A stretch of 64,000 nt of DNA from an uncultured Collinsella sp. (lineage in GTDB: Bacteria; Actinomycetota; Coriobacteriia; Coriobacteriales; Coriobacteriaceae). Each line of letters starts with the position of its first letter. Within the stretch, counting starts at the first letter, position 1. The position numbers and the translations under genes are program-made. This document shows, piece after piece, positions 40,088-48,390 of this stretch. Under the pieces are notes generated by a model. The model was given only the letters and a program-made list of their open reading frames with translations, was not told the DNA's origin and made no database searches. The DNA lies in NCBI GenBank assembly GCA_937995345.1, contig CALKKS010000013.1, positions 83,481-147,480 on the forward strand, in the 5' to 3' direction.

Positions 40088-40116
40088 ATTTTTGGGACAT
40101 GCCTTAAAATCCACCT
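40083..40116. repeat. 34-bp repeat GTAGATTTTTGGGACATGCCT, copy B
   Basis: It begins AGTAGATTTTTGGGACATGC and matches the reverse complement of 17967-17999 at all but about four positions. It overlaps the last codons and TAG stop of the nitroreductase gene. Confidence 0.75.
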
Positions 40117-40133
40117 TTGACCGCTCACCCGTT

Positions 40134-40169
40134 CGCCGAGTTCTGTGCCCTCAAACGCAGGACTCGGCG
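40134..40169 (+). terminator. Terminator after the nitroreductase gene
   Basis: CGCCGAGT pairs perfectly with ACTCGGCG around a 20-nt loop; TTTTGTTTTG follows. Confidence 0.82.
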
Positions 40170-40203
40170 TTTTGTTTTGCAGACTGCATACAGCCACAAA
40201 AAA

Positions 40204-40224
40204 GGACCCACAAGCTGTGAGCCC
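40204..40224 (-). terminator. Terminator after the DivIVA-domain gene
   Basis: On the minus strand GGGCTCAC and GTGGGTCC pair (with G-U) around 5 nt and are followed by TTTTTTTGTG, 29 nt past the stop at 40253. Confidence 0.65.
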
Positions 40225-40252
40225 TTTCTAGGCGCTAAATGATAGCAGGATA

Positions 40253-40930
40253 TTAGTCCAAGTCGTCGGCAGCGAAGTTGTCAATCGGTGCGAAGGGATC
40301 GGCAACGGGGATAACCGGCTCGGCAACGGGCAGCGGCTCGGCAGCAGGAACGGTCACAGCCGGAGAAGCGGCGGAACCGACCGGCGTGGAAGCCATGAGA
40401 TCGGACGGGAAGGAGTTCTGAGCATCGTCCATGAAGTGCTGGATGAGCTTGAGGTACTCGGCCTTAAACTCCTCACGGGAAGCCTTAAGACGGTCGATCT
40501 CCTCAAGCTCGGCCTGCTTCTCGGTCAGGGCCTGACGGATGACCTCGCGGGCCTTGGCGTCGGCCTCGTTGCGGATGCGGTCAGCGTTCTCGTTGGCGTC
40601 GTTGACAATGCCCTCGGCGGTCTGCTGGGCAGCAATCAGGGCAGCGGAAATCTGACGCTCCTGAGCGGAGAAGTCGGGCGCGGGAGCGGCCACGGGGGCG
40701 GCAGGGACGGCCTGGGCGGCAGCATCCTGCGCCTGAGCGAGCTGGGCCTGCGTGTCGGCGAGCTGCTGCTCGGTGGCGGTCAGACGACCCTTAAGATCGA
40801 CAATCTTGGCGAGCATGGCGTCGACCTCAGAGGACAGGGTCTCCAGGAAGACGTCGACCTCGGCGGGATCGTAGCCGCGCTTGGCCTCAGAGAAGGTCTG
40901 AGCCTGAATGTCAGCAGGGGTAATAGCCAT
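40253..40930 (-). CDS. divIVA: DivIVA-domain protein (Wag31-like)
   Basis: This 225-residue cytoplasmic coiled-coil protein has the DivIVA N-terminal domain: MAITPADIQAQTFSEAKRGYDPAEVDVFLETL (first ~30 residues; the RGYDxxEVDxFL pattern is diagnostic) which binds curved membrane at poles and septa. A coiled coil runs from about residue 35 to 65 and again 90-165, split by an Ala/Pro linker. The C-terminus is a Pro/Ala/Val-rich tail of about 55 residues. It ends the division block after yggT and sepF, as in other Gram-positives. In Actinobacteria DivIVA directs polar growth. Ribosome site GGAGAAC. Confidence 0.9.
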   Translation of the reverse strand: MAITPADIQAQTFSEAKRGYDPAEVDVFLETLSSEVDAMLAKIVDLKGRLTATEQQLADTQAQLAQAQDAAAQAVPAAPVAAPAPDFSAQERQISAALIAAQQTAEGIVNDANENADRIRNEADAKAREVIRQALTEKQAELEEIDRLKASREEFKAEYLKLIQHFMDDAQNSFPSDLMASTPVGSAASPAVTVPAAEPLPVAEPVIPVADPFAPIDNFAADDLD

Positions 40931-40992
40931 AACAAGTTCTCCTTTATCTTCGCCTTGGCGCCGTGCGCCCGACGTGAGTTACTAAGCCAGTT

Positions 40993-41274
40993 TTATATGA
41001 GTATACCTATAAGAAGTTGCAGAACCAGCTTCTGCACCAACTGCAACGCAATAATCGCAACGACCGGCGAAAAATCGACGCCGCCCATCGGCGGGATAAA
41101 CCGGCGGAACAAATTGAGCCACGGGCCGCACACGCTATCGAGAACAGCGGCGATATCCTGTAGCAATCCACCCTGCTTCATGGGAATCCACGTCATAAGG
41201 CAGTAAACCACAATGAGCGTGGAGTAAAAGTTGAACAGCGTATTGACCAGCTGGACAATGGTGTAGATGTTGAT
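40993..41274 (-). CDS. yggT: YggT family membrane protein with non-standard start
   Basis: YggT (YlmG) proteins have two membrane helices and sit after sepF in Gram-positive division clusters. The frame runs ...IYTIVQLVNTLFNFYSTLIVVYCLMTWIP, then the NLFRRFIPPMGGVDFSPVVAIIAL second repeat. The sepF TAA stop (41298-41296) lies in the same frame five codons before a strong GAGGAG site (41286-41281). No ATG, GTG or TTG exists in the first helix: the codon at the right distance from GAGGAG is ATC (41274). The first usual start, GTG 41211, would cut off the first helix. I list the longer form; the start is uncertain. Confidence 0.75.
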   Translation of the reverse strand: MNIYTIVQLVNTLFNFYSTLIVVYCLMTWIPMKQGGLLQDIAAVLDSVCGPWLNLFRRFIPPMGGVDFSPVVAIIALQLVQKLVLQLLIGILI

Positions 41275-41295
41275 GAGAATCTCCTCGTCTTGTTT

Positions 41296-42021
41296 TTACT
41301 TAAGGTAGCCGTCGGCACGGAGCTTTTTGAGGTCCGAATCTTTGACCTCGCAACCGGTGGGCAGCACCATAAACACGCGATCGCCCACCTCTTTGACTGT
41401 GGCACCCAGGCCGCAGGCAAAGCCGTAAGAGAAGTCCAGGACGCGCTTGGCGACCTCAGTACGAACGCCCACAAAAATCAGCGCGACAGGCTGCTTGGTG
41501 CGCACGCGGCGCACGACGGTCTCCACGTCGTCATAGCTCTCGGGGCGCAGGACATAGGCCGGCAGCTGCGGCGTAGCGTTGATGATGTTGCTCGCATACG
41601 CCGAGGCATCGCTCGGTGAGGGAGCAGGTGCGGGGGCAGCAGCGCGGGCACGCGTGCTCTCGGCGTAGCTCGACGGCGTGTCGTAGGCACCGGGACGATA
41701 ACCGCCCGCAACCGTCTCCTGCGAGCGCGATGGCGGGTTGTAGGTCGTAGCGTGGCGAGAATCGTCGCCGACCAGCTGACCGGAGCGTGTGTACACGGCC
41801 ACCGACTCGGCCTCGCCGCGGCGCGTCTGACCCAACAGGCCGTTGCTCGGCTCGTCCTGGGTGTAGAAGCCATCGCCCGAGGCGCCGCTGTAGCCATTGT
41901 TCTGGAAGCCGTCGTCATAGCCGTCATCGTAGCCGTAGTCGTCGTCCTGACCATAACCCTGGTCGTAACCCTGCTGGCCGCCCAGGTGCATCTTATTTTT
42001 AATCTCGTCAAGGAAGCCCAT
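41296..42021 (-). CDS. sepF: Cell division protein SepF
   Basis: SepF anchors FtsZ to the membrane in bacteria that lack FtsA. The 241-residue protein begins MGFLDEIKNKMHLGG, an amphipathic membrane-targeting helix. A long tyrosine/glycine/aspartate-rich linker follows (repeats such as YDDGYDDGF). The conserved SepF domain covers the last ~90 residues (LPAYVLRPESYDDVETVVRR, VFMVLPTGCEV). The start at 42021 has GAGAGGA upstream. No ftsA occurs in the division cluster, so SepF probably does this job. Confidence 0.93.
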   Translation of the reverse strand: MGFLDEIKNKMHLGGQQGYDQGYGQDDDYGYDDGYDDGFQNNGYSGASGDGFYTQDEPSNGLLGQTRRGEAESVAVYTRSGQLVGDDSRHATTYNPPSRSQETVAGGYRPGAYDTPSSYAESTRARAAAPAPAPSPSDASAYASNIINATPQLPAYVLRPESYDDVETVVRRVRTKQPVALIFVGVRTEVAKRVLDFSYGFACGLGATVKEVGDRVFMVLPTGCEVKDSDLKKLRADGYLK

Positions 42022-42081
42022 GGTTGTGTCCTCTCGCGGTTTAGTGCAGGCGCTCCGATAATCAGTGCGCACTTCAGAGCC

Positions 42082-42819
42082 TTATTTTACTGCAAACTCC
42101 GGGCTAAATACTACCCTGCCCAGGCGAACAAGCGTTGAGCCCTCCTCAAGGGCAGGCTCAAAGTCCTCGCTCATGCCGCAGGAAAGCTCGGGCAGGCTCA
42201 GATCGGAGTGCGTAGCCTCAAGCTCATCTCTCAGCTCACGCAGCCCGGCAAAGGTGCGGCGCGCCACATCTTTATTCCCCCGCGGCGCCATAGTCATAAG
42301 GCCCTGCACACAAATTCCCTCAAGCTCCGCAAGCTCGCCGGCGAAGGCACGAATCTCGTCGGGCGAAAAGCCGCCCTTGGACTCCTCGCCGCTCACATTG
42401 ACCTCGATCAGCACGCGCTGGGGGCCGGAGAGCTCGCCCGCCTCAATCTTGCGGACCGCACGGGTCGAGATAGCCTGCGCCAAATGCAGCGAGCTTACCG
42501 AATGAATCAGCTCGGCCGAGCCCAGAACCGCATTGATCTTGTTGGTCTGCAGGTTGCCGATCATATCGAAGCGCACTTCGGGTAGCCCCGGATGCTCTGC
42601 GAGGCCCGCAAGCTTGCGAACGAGCTCCTGCGGGCGGTTCTCGGCAAAATGGCGATACCCTGCCTGGATAGCGGCAACGGTCTCATCGACGCCAACGGTC
42701 TTGGAGACGGCAATCAGACGTGCGGCATCGTGAGAACGGCCCGCGCGATCAAGTGCGGCATAAAAGCGTTCGAGAATCTGCTCGCGGCGAGCGCGCATCA
42801 AGTCCAAATAATTATCCAT
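42082..42819 (-). CDS. yggS: PLP homeostasis protein YggS/YlmE
   Basis: This 245-residue TIM-barrel protein of the YggS/PROSC family binds PLP and balances free PLP and amino acid levels. The PLP lysine lies in LIAVSKTVG near residue 40; HFAENRPQEL (near 63), MIGNLQTNK (near 91) and the C-terminal LSCGMSEDFEPALEEGSTLVR are family marks. The ATG at 42819 follows GGAGG by 9 nt. Its usual place is between ylmD and sepF; here the pst operon intervenes on its upstream side. Confidence 0.94.
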   Translation of the reverse strand: MDNYLDLMRARREQILERFYAALDRAGRSHDAARLIAVSKTVGVDETVAAIQAGYRHFAENRPQELVRKLAGLAEHPGLPEVRFDMIGNLQTNKINAVLGSAELIHSVSSLHLAQAISTRAVRKIEAGELSGPQRVLIEVNVSGEESKGGFSPDEIRAFAGELAELEGICVQGLMTMAPRGNKDVARRTFAGLRELRDELEATHSDLSLPELSCGMSEDFEPALEEGSTLVRLGRVVFSPEFAVK

Positions 42820-42869
42820 TGCTAATCGCCTCCGCTAACAGCCATACAAGTAGTCCCATGCTAACGCAA

Positions 42870-42901
42870 GAGCGCGGCCCTGCAGGTGCAAGGCCGCGCT
42901 C
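42870..42901 (-). terminator. Hairpin between phoU and yggS
   Basis: GAGCGCGGCC pairs perfectly with GGCCGCGCTC around a 12-nt loop; only TT follows on the minus strand. It lies 38 nt past the phoU stop and may end the phosphate transcript. Confidence 0.6.
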
Positions 42902-42938
42902 ACTTAGGTATTTACAATCTTTCGACGAACGGGGTTAC

Positions 42939-43796
42939 TTACTCCTCGTCATCCTCGCCATCGTCCTCGTCCTCAAGGTGTTCAAGCAGGTAGCGAAGGT
43001 CCTCGCTCAGCTCGTTAGCAGGCACCCTAGCAACAAAACGCGCATCGACGGCGGGCCTCATGATAACGCCCTCGCCCGAAGGCACGCGCATGCTCTCGAG
43101 CTCGTCCTCGTCCGTGCGGGCGATATCGCCGGCAGTCATGCGCTGGCCGGTCAAAAGGAAGGTCAGACGACAGGCGGCATCGATGGAAATCGAAGCGATA
43201 CGATCGAGGTAGCGCGAAACCATGATGGCGCGGCGCAGATCGTCGTAGTTGCTGTCGTCGTCCATAAACTCGCCCGCGTCCATGCGGTTGAAGGTACGGA
43301 AGAACTTCTCATAGGCAGCGTGCACCGGCTCGTCCTCGACGGCCAAGTTGCAGATGATGGACATGTCGTTGGCGACCAAAGCGGAGATCGAGGAACCCAG
43401 CACCTGGTAGACGGCCTCGGCCTCGGCATCAACCAAGGTCACAAGCTCCTGAGGCAGCGAGATATCGGCCTTGACCATGTGGCTGGCGGCACGGCAGATC
43501 TGGCGAACCTTATCGGTCATGCGCTGCAGGTTAAAGTCGACATAGATGATCGTCTGAAGCAAGCGGAAGTCGGAGGCGACCGGCGACTGTGTGGCGATCA
43601 GGTTGTAGCACACGGCCTCAAGGTTGGCACAACGGGCGTCAATCGAAAGCGTGCGCTTCTTGGTCTTGACGGCGAGCTTGCGGTCGTCGGTCACATAGGC
43701 CTTCACGGCGTCGTGAAGGGCAAGATCAATGGCCTCGTAGATGCTCAGCATCTCGTGACGGGCCTCGATGAGCTGACGGGAAAACAGTTTGCGCAT
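42939..43796 (-). CDS. phoU: Phosphate transport regulator PhoU
   Basis: PhoU is the all-helical regulator that links the Pst transporter with phosphate signalling. The 285-residue product has two PhoU three-helix repeats, with metal-binding-type acidic segments such as RRVEEMDRALID-like FNLQRMTDKVRQICRAA near residue 89 and DDLRRAIMVSRYLDRIA near 195. A highly acidic C-terminal tail of about 60 residues follows (EHLEDEDDGEDDEE), longer than in the common ~220-residue PhoU. It is encoded last in pstSCAB-phoU, 92 nt after pstB. Start ATG 43796 has GGAG 6 nt upstream. Confidence 0.93.
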   Translation of the reverse strand: MRKLFSRQLIEARHEMLSIYEAIDLALHDAVKAYVTDDRKLAVKTKKRTLSIDARCANLEAVCYNLIATQSPVASDFRLLQTIIYVDFNLQRMTDKVRQICRAASHMVKADISLPQELVTLVDAEAEAVYQVLGSSISALVANDMSIICNLAVEDEPVHAAYEKFFRTFNRMDAGEFMDDDSNYDDLRRAIMVSRYLDRIASISIDAACRLTFLLTGQRMTAGDIARTDEDELESMRVPSGEGVIMRPAVDARFVARVPANELSEDLRYLLEHLEDEDDGEDDEE

Positions 43797-43888
43797 GGTT
43801 CACTCCAATCAGTTGGGTGCGGTCATGCCGCCCGCACAGTGAATACGCACCGGACTAGGTCCGATCGGTTTGGGACTAGTCGCACCGA

Positions 43889-44692
<804 letters not shown>

Positions 44693-44704
44693 GGGACTCC
44701 TTAA

Positions 44705-45610
44705 CTAGCGGCGCTTGCGCGACAGATAGCGCGCAAACAGGTTGAAGGCCAGAATAATCGCCATCAGCAAAAGCGCGGTGCCGTAGGCTGCGTTCATGTT
44801 GATGCCGTCATTGGCGAGCAGATAGAGGTGAACGGTCATGGGACGACCGGAATCGAGCGGCGAAATAGGCAGGTTGATGGCCTGGCCCATGGTGTAGAGC
44901 ACCACGGCGGTCTCGCCGATGGCGCGGCCGATGGCGAGGACGATGCCCGTGGCGATACGACCAAAGGCCGAAGGAAGCACGATCTTGGAGACGACCTGCC
45001 ACTTGGTGGCGCCCAGGCCATATGCGCCCCAACGGATATAGCGTGGAACGGCGCGGATTGCCTCCTCGGTGGTGCGCATGACGATAGGCAGCATCAAGAG
45101 CGCGAGTGCCAGAGCAGCAGAAACCATCGAAAGGCCCAGGCCCATGGCCTCGACAAACAAGGCGTAGCCAAACAGGCCCATAACGATGGAGGGCACCGAG
45201 GCCAGAGCATCGGCAGCATAGCGAATGATGTCGACGACCTTGCCCTGCTTGGCGTACTCGGCCAGATAGACCGCAGCCAAGACAGCAATCGGCGTGCAGA
45301 TAAGCATGGCGAGCGCCGTCACATAGACGGTCGAGACGATCGTCGGCCAAATGCCGCCCTCGGCGTTGACGCCCTGGGGCCAACCGAAGATAAAGTCGAG
45401 CGAGATATGCGGCAGGCCGTTGATGACCACGTAGGCGATGATGGCGATCAGCACCAGCGTGGTGACATAGGCCGCGGCGCGGAATACGCCGAGCATGATC
45501 TTGTTGGCCAAGTCCTTATTGATGCGGCCCTTCTTGCCGTGGGAAAGGGCACGCTTGATGCGCTCGCGCGACGAGGTCGTATCGACCGTCGTGTCAACGG
45601 AATCGGACAT
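44705..45610 (-). CDS. pstA: Phosphate ABC transporter permease PstA
   Basis: This 301-residue permease subunit has six predicted helices and the EAA loop region IRAVPRYIRWGAYGLGATKWQVVSKIVLPSA (about residues 190-220) that contacts PstB. A basic cytoplasmic N-terminus of about 40 residues precedes the first helix (VTTLVLIAIIAYVVINGLP). It lies 3 nt after the pstC stop, so the two are translated together. The periplasmic loop contains SLDFIFGWPQGVNAEGGIWP, typical of PstA. Confidence 0.95.
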   Translation of the reverse strand: MSDSVDTTVDTTSSRERIKRALSHGKKGRINKDLANKIMLGVFRAAAYVTTLVLIAIIAYVVINGLPHISLDFIFGWPQGVNAEGGIWPTIVSTVYVTALAMLICTPIAVLAAVYLAEYAKQGKVVDIIRYAADALASVPSIVMGLFGYALFVEAMGLGLSMVSAALALALLMLPIVMRTTEEAIRAVPRYIRWGAYGLGATKWQVVSKIVLPSAFGRIATGIVLAIGRAIGETAVVLYTMGQAINLPISPLDSGRPMTVHLYLLANDGINMNAAYGTALLLMAIILAFNLFARYLSRKRR

Positions 45611-45613
45611 AGC

Positions 45614-46540
45614 CTACCCCCTCTTCTTCTTGGAAATCAGACGGACGACGCCCACCAGCGTGGCGGAGATGATAAACAGGACCACGCCCATGCCGAACAG
45701 CGCCGAGCGGTGCAGGCCCGAGGAATAGCTCATGTCGAGCGCGATCTGACTCGTGAGCGTCGAGATAGGGCTCGCGATGCTGTCCGGAATGACCGGAGCG
45801 TTACCCACGACCATAAGCACGGCCATGGTCTCGCCGATAGCGCGACCCATGCCCAGCACGATGGCGTCCACGATACCCAGCTTGGCTGCGGGCAGCACGA
45901 CCTTATAGATGGTCTGCCACTTGGTGGCACCCATGGCATAGGATGCCTCGCGGATGCCCATGGGGATGGAGTTAAGGGCATCGATGGTGAGCGTTGTGAT
46001 GGTGGGGACGATCATGATGGCGAGCACGAACCACGCCGTCAGTGCGCCAAAGCCAAGACCACCGGTCAGCTGCGCGATAAACGGGCGGATGATGATCATG
46101 CCGAAGAAGCCGTAGATGATGGAGGGGATGCCCGCCAGCAGGTCGACGGCAGGGCTGATGAGCTTGCGCACGCGCTTGCTGGCAATCTCGACCAGATACA
46201 CAGCCGTGCCCACACCCAGGGGCACACCCATGGCAAGGGCACCGACGGTCACCAGGCCAGAGCCCGCCAGCAGCGACATGATGCCGTAGTGGCCCTCGGA
46301 GGGCGCCCACGTAAAGCTAAAGAAGTCCGCCAGGCCAATATCGGTAAAGACGGGCAGCGCCGAGTACGTAGTAAAGACGAAAATCAGGATGACCGTGACG
46401 ACCGCCAAGAACGCGCAGGCAAAGAAGATCCACTGCAGCGCCTTCTCCTTAAGATAGGTGCTGCGCGACACCAACGCCAACTCACGCTTTTTGGGCGCCT
46501 GGGTCTCCTGCTCAATCTGGGGGGTTTCCTGTGCTTCCAC
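45614..46540 (-). CDS. pstC: Phosphate ABC transporter permease PstC
   Basis: This permease partner of PstA has about 308 residues and six helices, with the loop IPMGIREASYAMGATKWQTI for ATPase contact and SGHYGIMSLLAGS-like EGHYGIMSLLAGSGLVTVGA near residue 90. The GTG at 46540 is placed 9 nt after AAAGGGGA, whereas the GTG at 46549 would sit directly on that site; the difference is three residues. Either start overlaps or abuts the pstS stop (46544-46542), so PstS and PstC translation is coupled. Confidence 0.94.
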   Translation of the reverse strand: MEAQETPQIEQETQAPKKRELALVSRSTYLKEKALQWIFFACAFLAVVTVILIFVFTTYSALPVFTDIGLADFFSFTWAPSEGHYGIMSLLAGSGLVTVGALAMGVPLGVGTAVYLVEIASKRVRKLISPAVDLLAGIPSIIYGFFGMIIIRPFIAQLTGGLGFGALTAWFVLAIMIVPTITTLTIDALNSIPMGIREASYAMGATKWQTIYKVVLPAAKLGIVDAIVLGMGRAIGETMAVLMVVGNAPVIPDSIASPISTLTSQIALDMSYSSGLHRSALFGMGVVLFIISATLVGVVRLISKKKRG

Positions 46541-46541
46541 G

Positions 46542-47378
46542 TTACTCACTCCCCTTTCCGTCGTTGGTGACGGGAATAAAGCCCGCCTCGCGAATCTGCT
46601 TGTCCATCTTTTCGGACGTCACGTAGTCGATGTAATCCTGCGCCTGCTGCGAAGGCGTCCCCTTCACAAAGAAGTAAAGGTCACGCGAGATGGGATAGCC
46701 GCCACTCGCGACTGTCTTCTCGGACGCCTCGACATGATTGACCGAGACGGCCTTGACCGAAGTCTTGGCATTGAGGCTCTCGACAAAACCCAGCGAGATG
46801 TAGCCAATAGCACCACGAGAGCGAGACACGACATCGCGTACCTGGCCCGTGCCCGAAAGAACGGCCGAGCGACGATCGAACGGCGTGCCGTCCATCGCAA
46901 TAGTGCGGAAGGCCTCACGCGTACCGGAAGCCTCGTCGCGGTTGATAACCTGAATCTTCAGGTCCTCGCCACCAACCTCTTTCCAGTTGGTGATCTTGCC
47001 CGCATAGATATCGCGGAGCTGCTCAGTCGAGAGGTTATCGACCGGGTTGTCGTCGTTCACAATGACCGCGATGCCGTCGTGTGCGATAACGATAGGCGTC
47101 AGGCCCAGATCTTGCTCATCGGCGTTGAGGCCACGAGAGGAGCTGGCGATATCGGCGGTGCCGGCGCTAACAGCTTCGATGCCAGCAGATGAGCCCAGAC
47201 CAGAAACCAGCACGTCGATGCCGGTCTCTTCCTTAAAGCCCTCGGCCGCGATTTCGGCAATGGGAAGGCAGGTGGTCGAGCCGGCCACGGTAATAGAAGA
47301 CGTAGAAGATCCCGAGGAGCAGGCGCACAGCGTGAGCGTGAGCACTGCTGCACTCAGGACCGATGCGATCTTTCTCAT
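46542..47378 (-). CDS. pstS: Phosphate-binding lipoprotein PstS
   Basis: PstS captures phosphate outside the cell. The 278-residue protein starts MRKIASVLSAAVLTLTLCAC, a lipoprotein signal peptide with the lipobox Cys near residue 20. The binding fold shows VAGSTTCLPIAEIAAEGF near 30, GLGSSAGIEAVSAGTADIA near 60 and SRGAIGYISLGFVE near 193, which contact phosphate. Its ATG (47378-47376) overlaps the TGA of pgeF (47377-47375) in an ATGA junction, so the phosphate operon is translationally linked with pgeF. Confidence 0.95.
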   Translation of the reverse strand: MRKIASVLSAAVLTLTLCACSSGSSTSSITVAGSTTCLPIAEIAAEGFKEETGIDVLVSGLGSSAGIEAVSAGTADIASSSRGLNADEQDLGLTPIVIAHDGIAVIVNDDNPVDNLSTEQLRDIYAGKITNWKEVGGEDLKIQVINRDEASGTREAFRTIAMDGTPFDRRSAVLSGTGQVRDVVSRSRGAIGYISLGFVESLNAKTSVKAVSVNHVEASEKTVASGGYPISRDLYFFVKGTPSQQAQDYIDYVTSEKMDKQIREAGFIPVTNDGKGSE

Positions 47379-48175
47379 AGCATCACGCCGATCGCCGCAT
47401 GCCGCCCGCAGGTGCCGCCCTCGTTGCGGTAGGAATAAAAGCGGTCGTTCTGACGAACGGTGGAAAGTTTGGTGTCCACAATGCCGTTCACATCGACACC
47501 GGCATCCACCAGCGCCTCGCGAATGGCGGCGGAAAGATCGAGCATACGGGAAGCGGTAGCATCGATGCACGCGAACTCGGCGGCAAAGCGATCCATGAGC
47601 TCTTGGGACACCTCGTACTCGTCGCCCAGGATATGGGGCCCAATATAGGCAGAGATGTCCTCTGGCTTGCAGCCAGCCGCCTCGCAGAGCGCTTGGCACG
47701 CCTTGGCAGAAATGCGCGCAATCGTACCCTTCCAGCCAGAATGCACCACGGCAAAACCGTTGGGAGCAACCAGCACCACGGGAACGCAATCGGCAAAGCA
47801 GAGCAGCACGGGTACCTCATGGGCCGTACAGACGATGGCATCGCAGCCCTCGGCAATCTGCTCGCGAACAGCCTCAAGATCGTCGGCGCCGTTCGAGGTC
47901 ACCGTAACTATATGGTCACCATGTACTTGATTGGGCACGAGCAAATTATGCTCGCACTCGGCGACCTCCATGGCCTCGAGTACGCGGCGACGATTTTCCT
48001 GAACGGCAAAGGGGTCATCGCCTACATGCGAGCCCAGATTGAGCGAGGAGTACGCATCTTCGGAAACGCCACCGGTGCGCTCGGTAAAGGCAAAGCGAAC
48101 ATCGTGCGTCGCGCCCTCTACCAACGTAACTCCATCATGGTCGACACGCGAAACGTTGTCCGCACGTGCTGCCAT
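47375..48175 (-). CDS. pgeF: Laccase-domain purine nucleoside phosphorylase family protein (YlmD/YfiH, PgeF)
   Basis: This 266-residue protein belongs to the DUF152/YfiH family. Such enzymes have been reported to act as phosphate-dependent purine nucleoside phosphorylases and to edit misincorporated residues in peptidoglycan. The metal site is intact: NQVHGDHIV near residue 80, CFADCVPVVLVAP near 125 (Cys) and AVVHSGWKGTIARI near 142 (His). The ATG at 48175 follows AGGAGG by 7 nt. It is the ylmD member of the ftsZ cluster. It is coupled by ATGA overlap to pstS. A candidate 11-bp direct-repeat PHO box lies about 105-125 nt upstream. Confidence 0.9.
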   Translation of the reverse strand: MAARADNVSRVDHDGVTLVEGATHDVRFAFTERTGGVSEDAYSSLNLGSHVGDDPFAVQENRRRVLEAMEVAECEHNLLVPNQVHGDHIVTVTSNGADDLEAVREQIAEGCDAIVCTAHEVPVLLCFADCVPVVLVAPNGFAVVHSGWKGTIARISAKACQALCEAAGCKPEDISAYIGPHILGDEYEVSQELMDRFAAEFACIDATASRMLDLSAAIREALVDAGVDVNGIVDTKLSTVRQNDRFYSYRNEGGTCGRHAAIGVML

Positions 48176-48278
48176 ACTAAAGCCTCCTAATAACACAAGT
48201 ATCGCGGCAACGCCGCAGCAGTCCGCGTCATACGGCTGCCATACTTCATCAAAAGGATACCCGCAGCGGTAGGGACCA

Positions 48279-48300
48279 AACGTAAAGGGAACGTAAGGAG
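48279..48300 (-). promoter_or_regulatory. Candidate PHO box upstream of pgeF-pstSCAB
   Basis: On the minus strand CTCCTTACGTT is followed at once by CCCTTTACGTT. The two 11-bp direct repeats match at 9 of 11 positions, the helical spacing used by PhoB/PhoP response regulators. The site lies between the ftsZ terminator and the pgeF start. A -10 at the usual distance is not obvious. Confidence 0.4.
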
Positions 48301-48341
48301 ATTGGAGGCTTTCGTTTACAAAGACGAAACACAACAAAAAA

Positions 48342-48365
48342 GGATGCGCCCAATCGGACGCATCC
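48342..48365 (-). terminator. Terminator after ftsZ
   Basis: GGATGCGTCC and GGGCGCATCC pair around a 4-nt loop with TTTTTTGTTG following on the minus strand, 26 nt past the ftsZ stop. It separates ftsZ from pgeF-pst. Confidence 0.88.
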
Positions 48366-48390
48366 CATGCAGGTCGTTGAGAAAAACGAA

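Noticed and set aside
44828..46570. 580-codon plus-strand frame opposite pstA/pstC
   Set aside because: It is antisense to two well supported permease genes; the product is rich in His, Asp and Arg without any fold.
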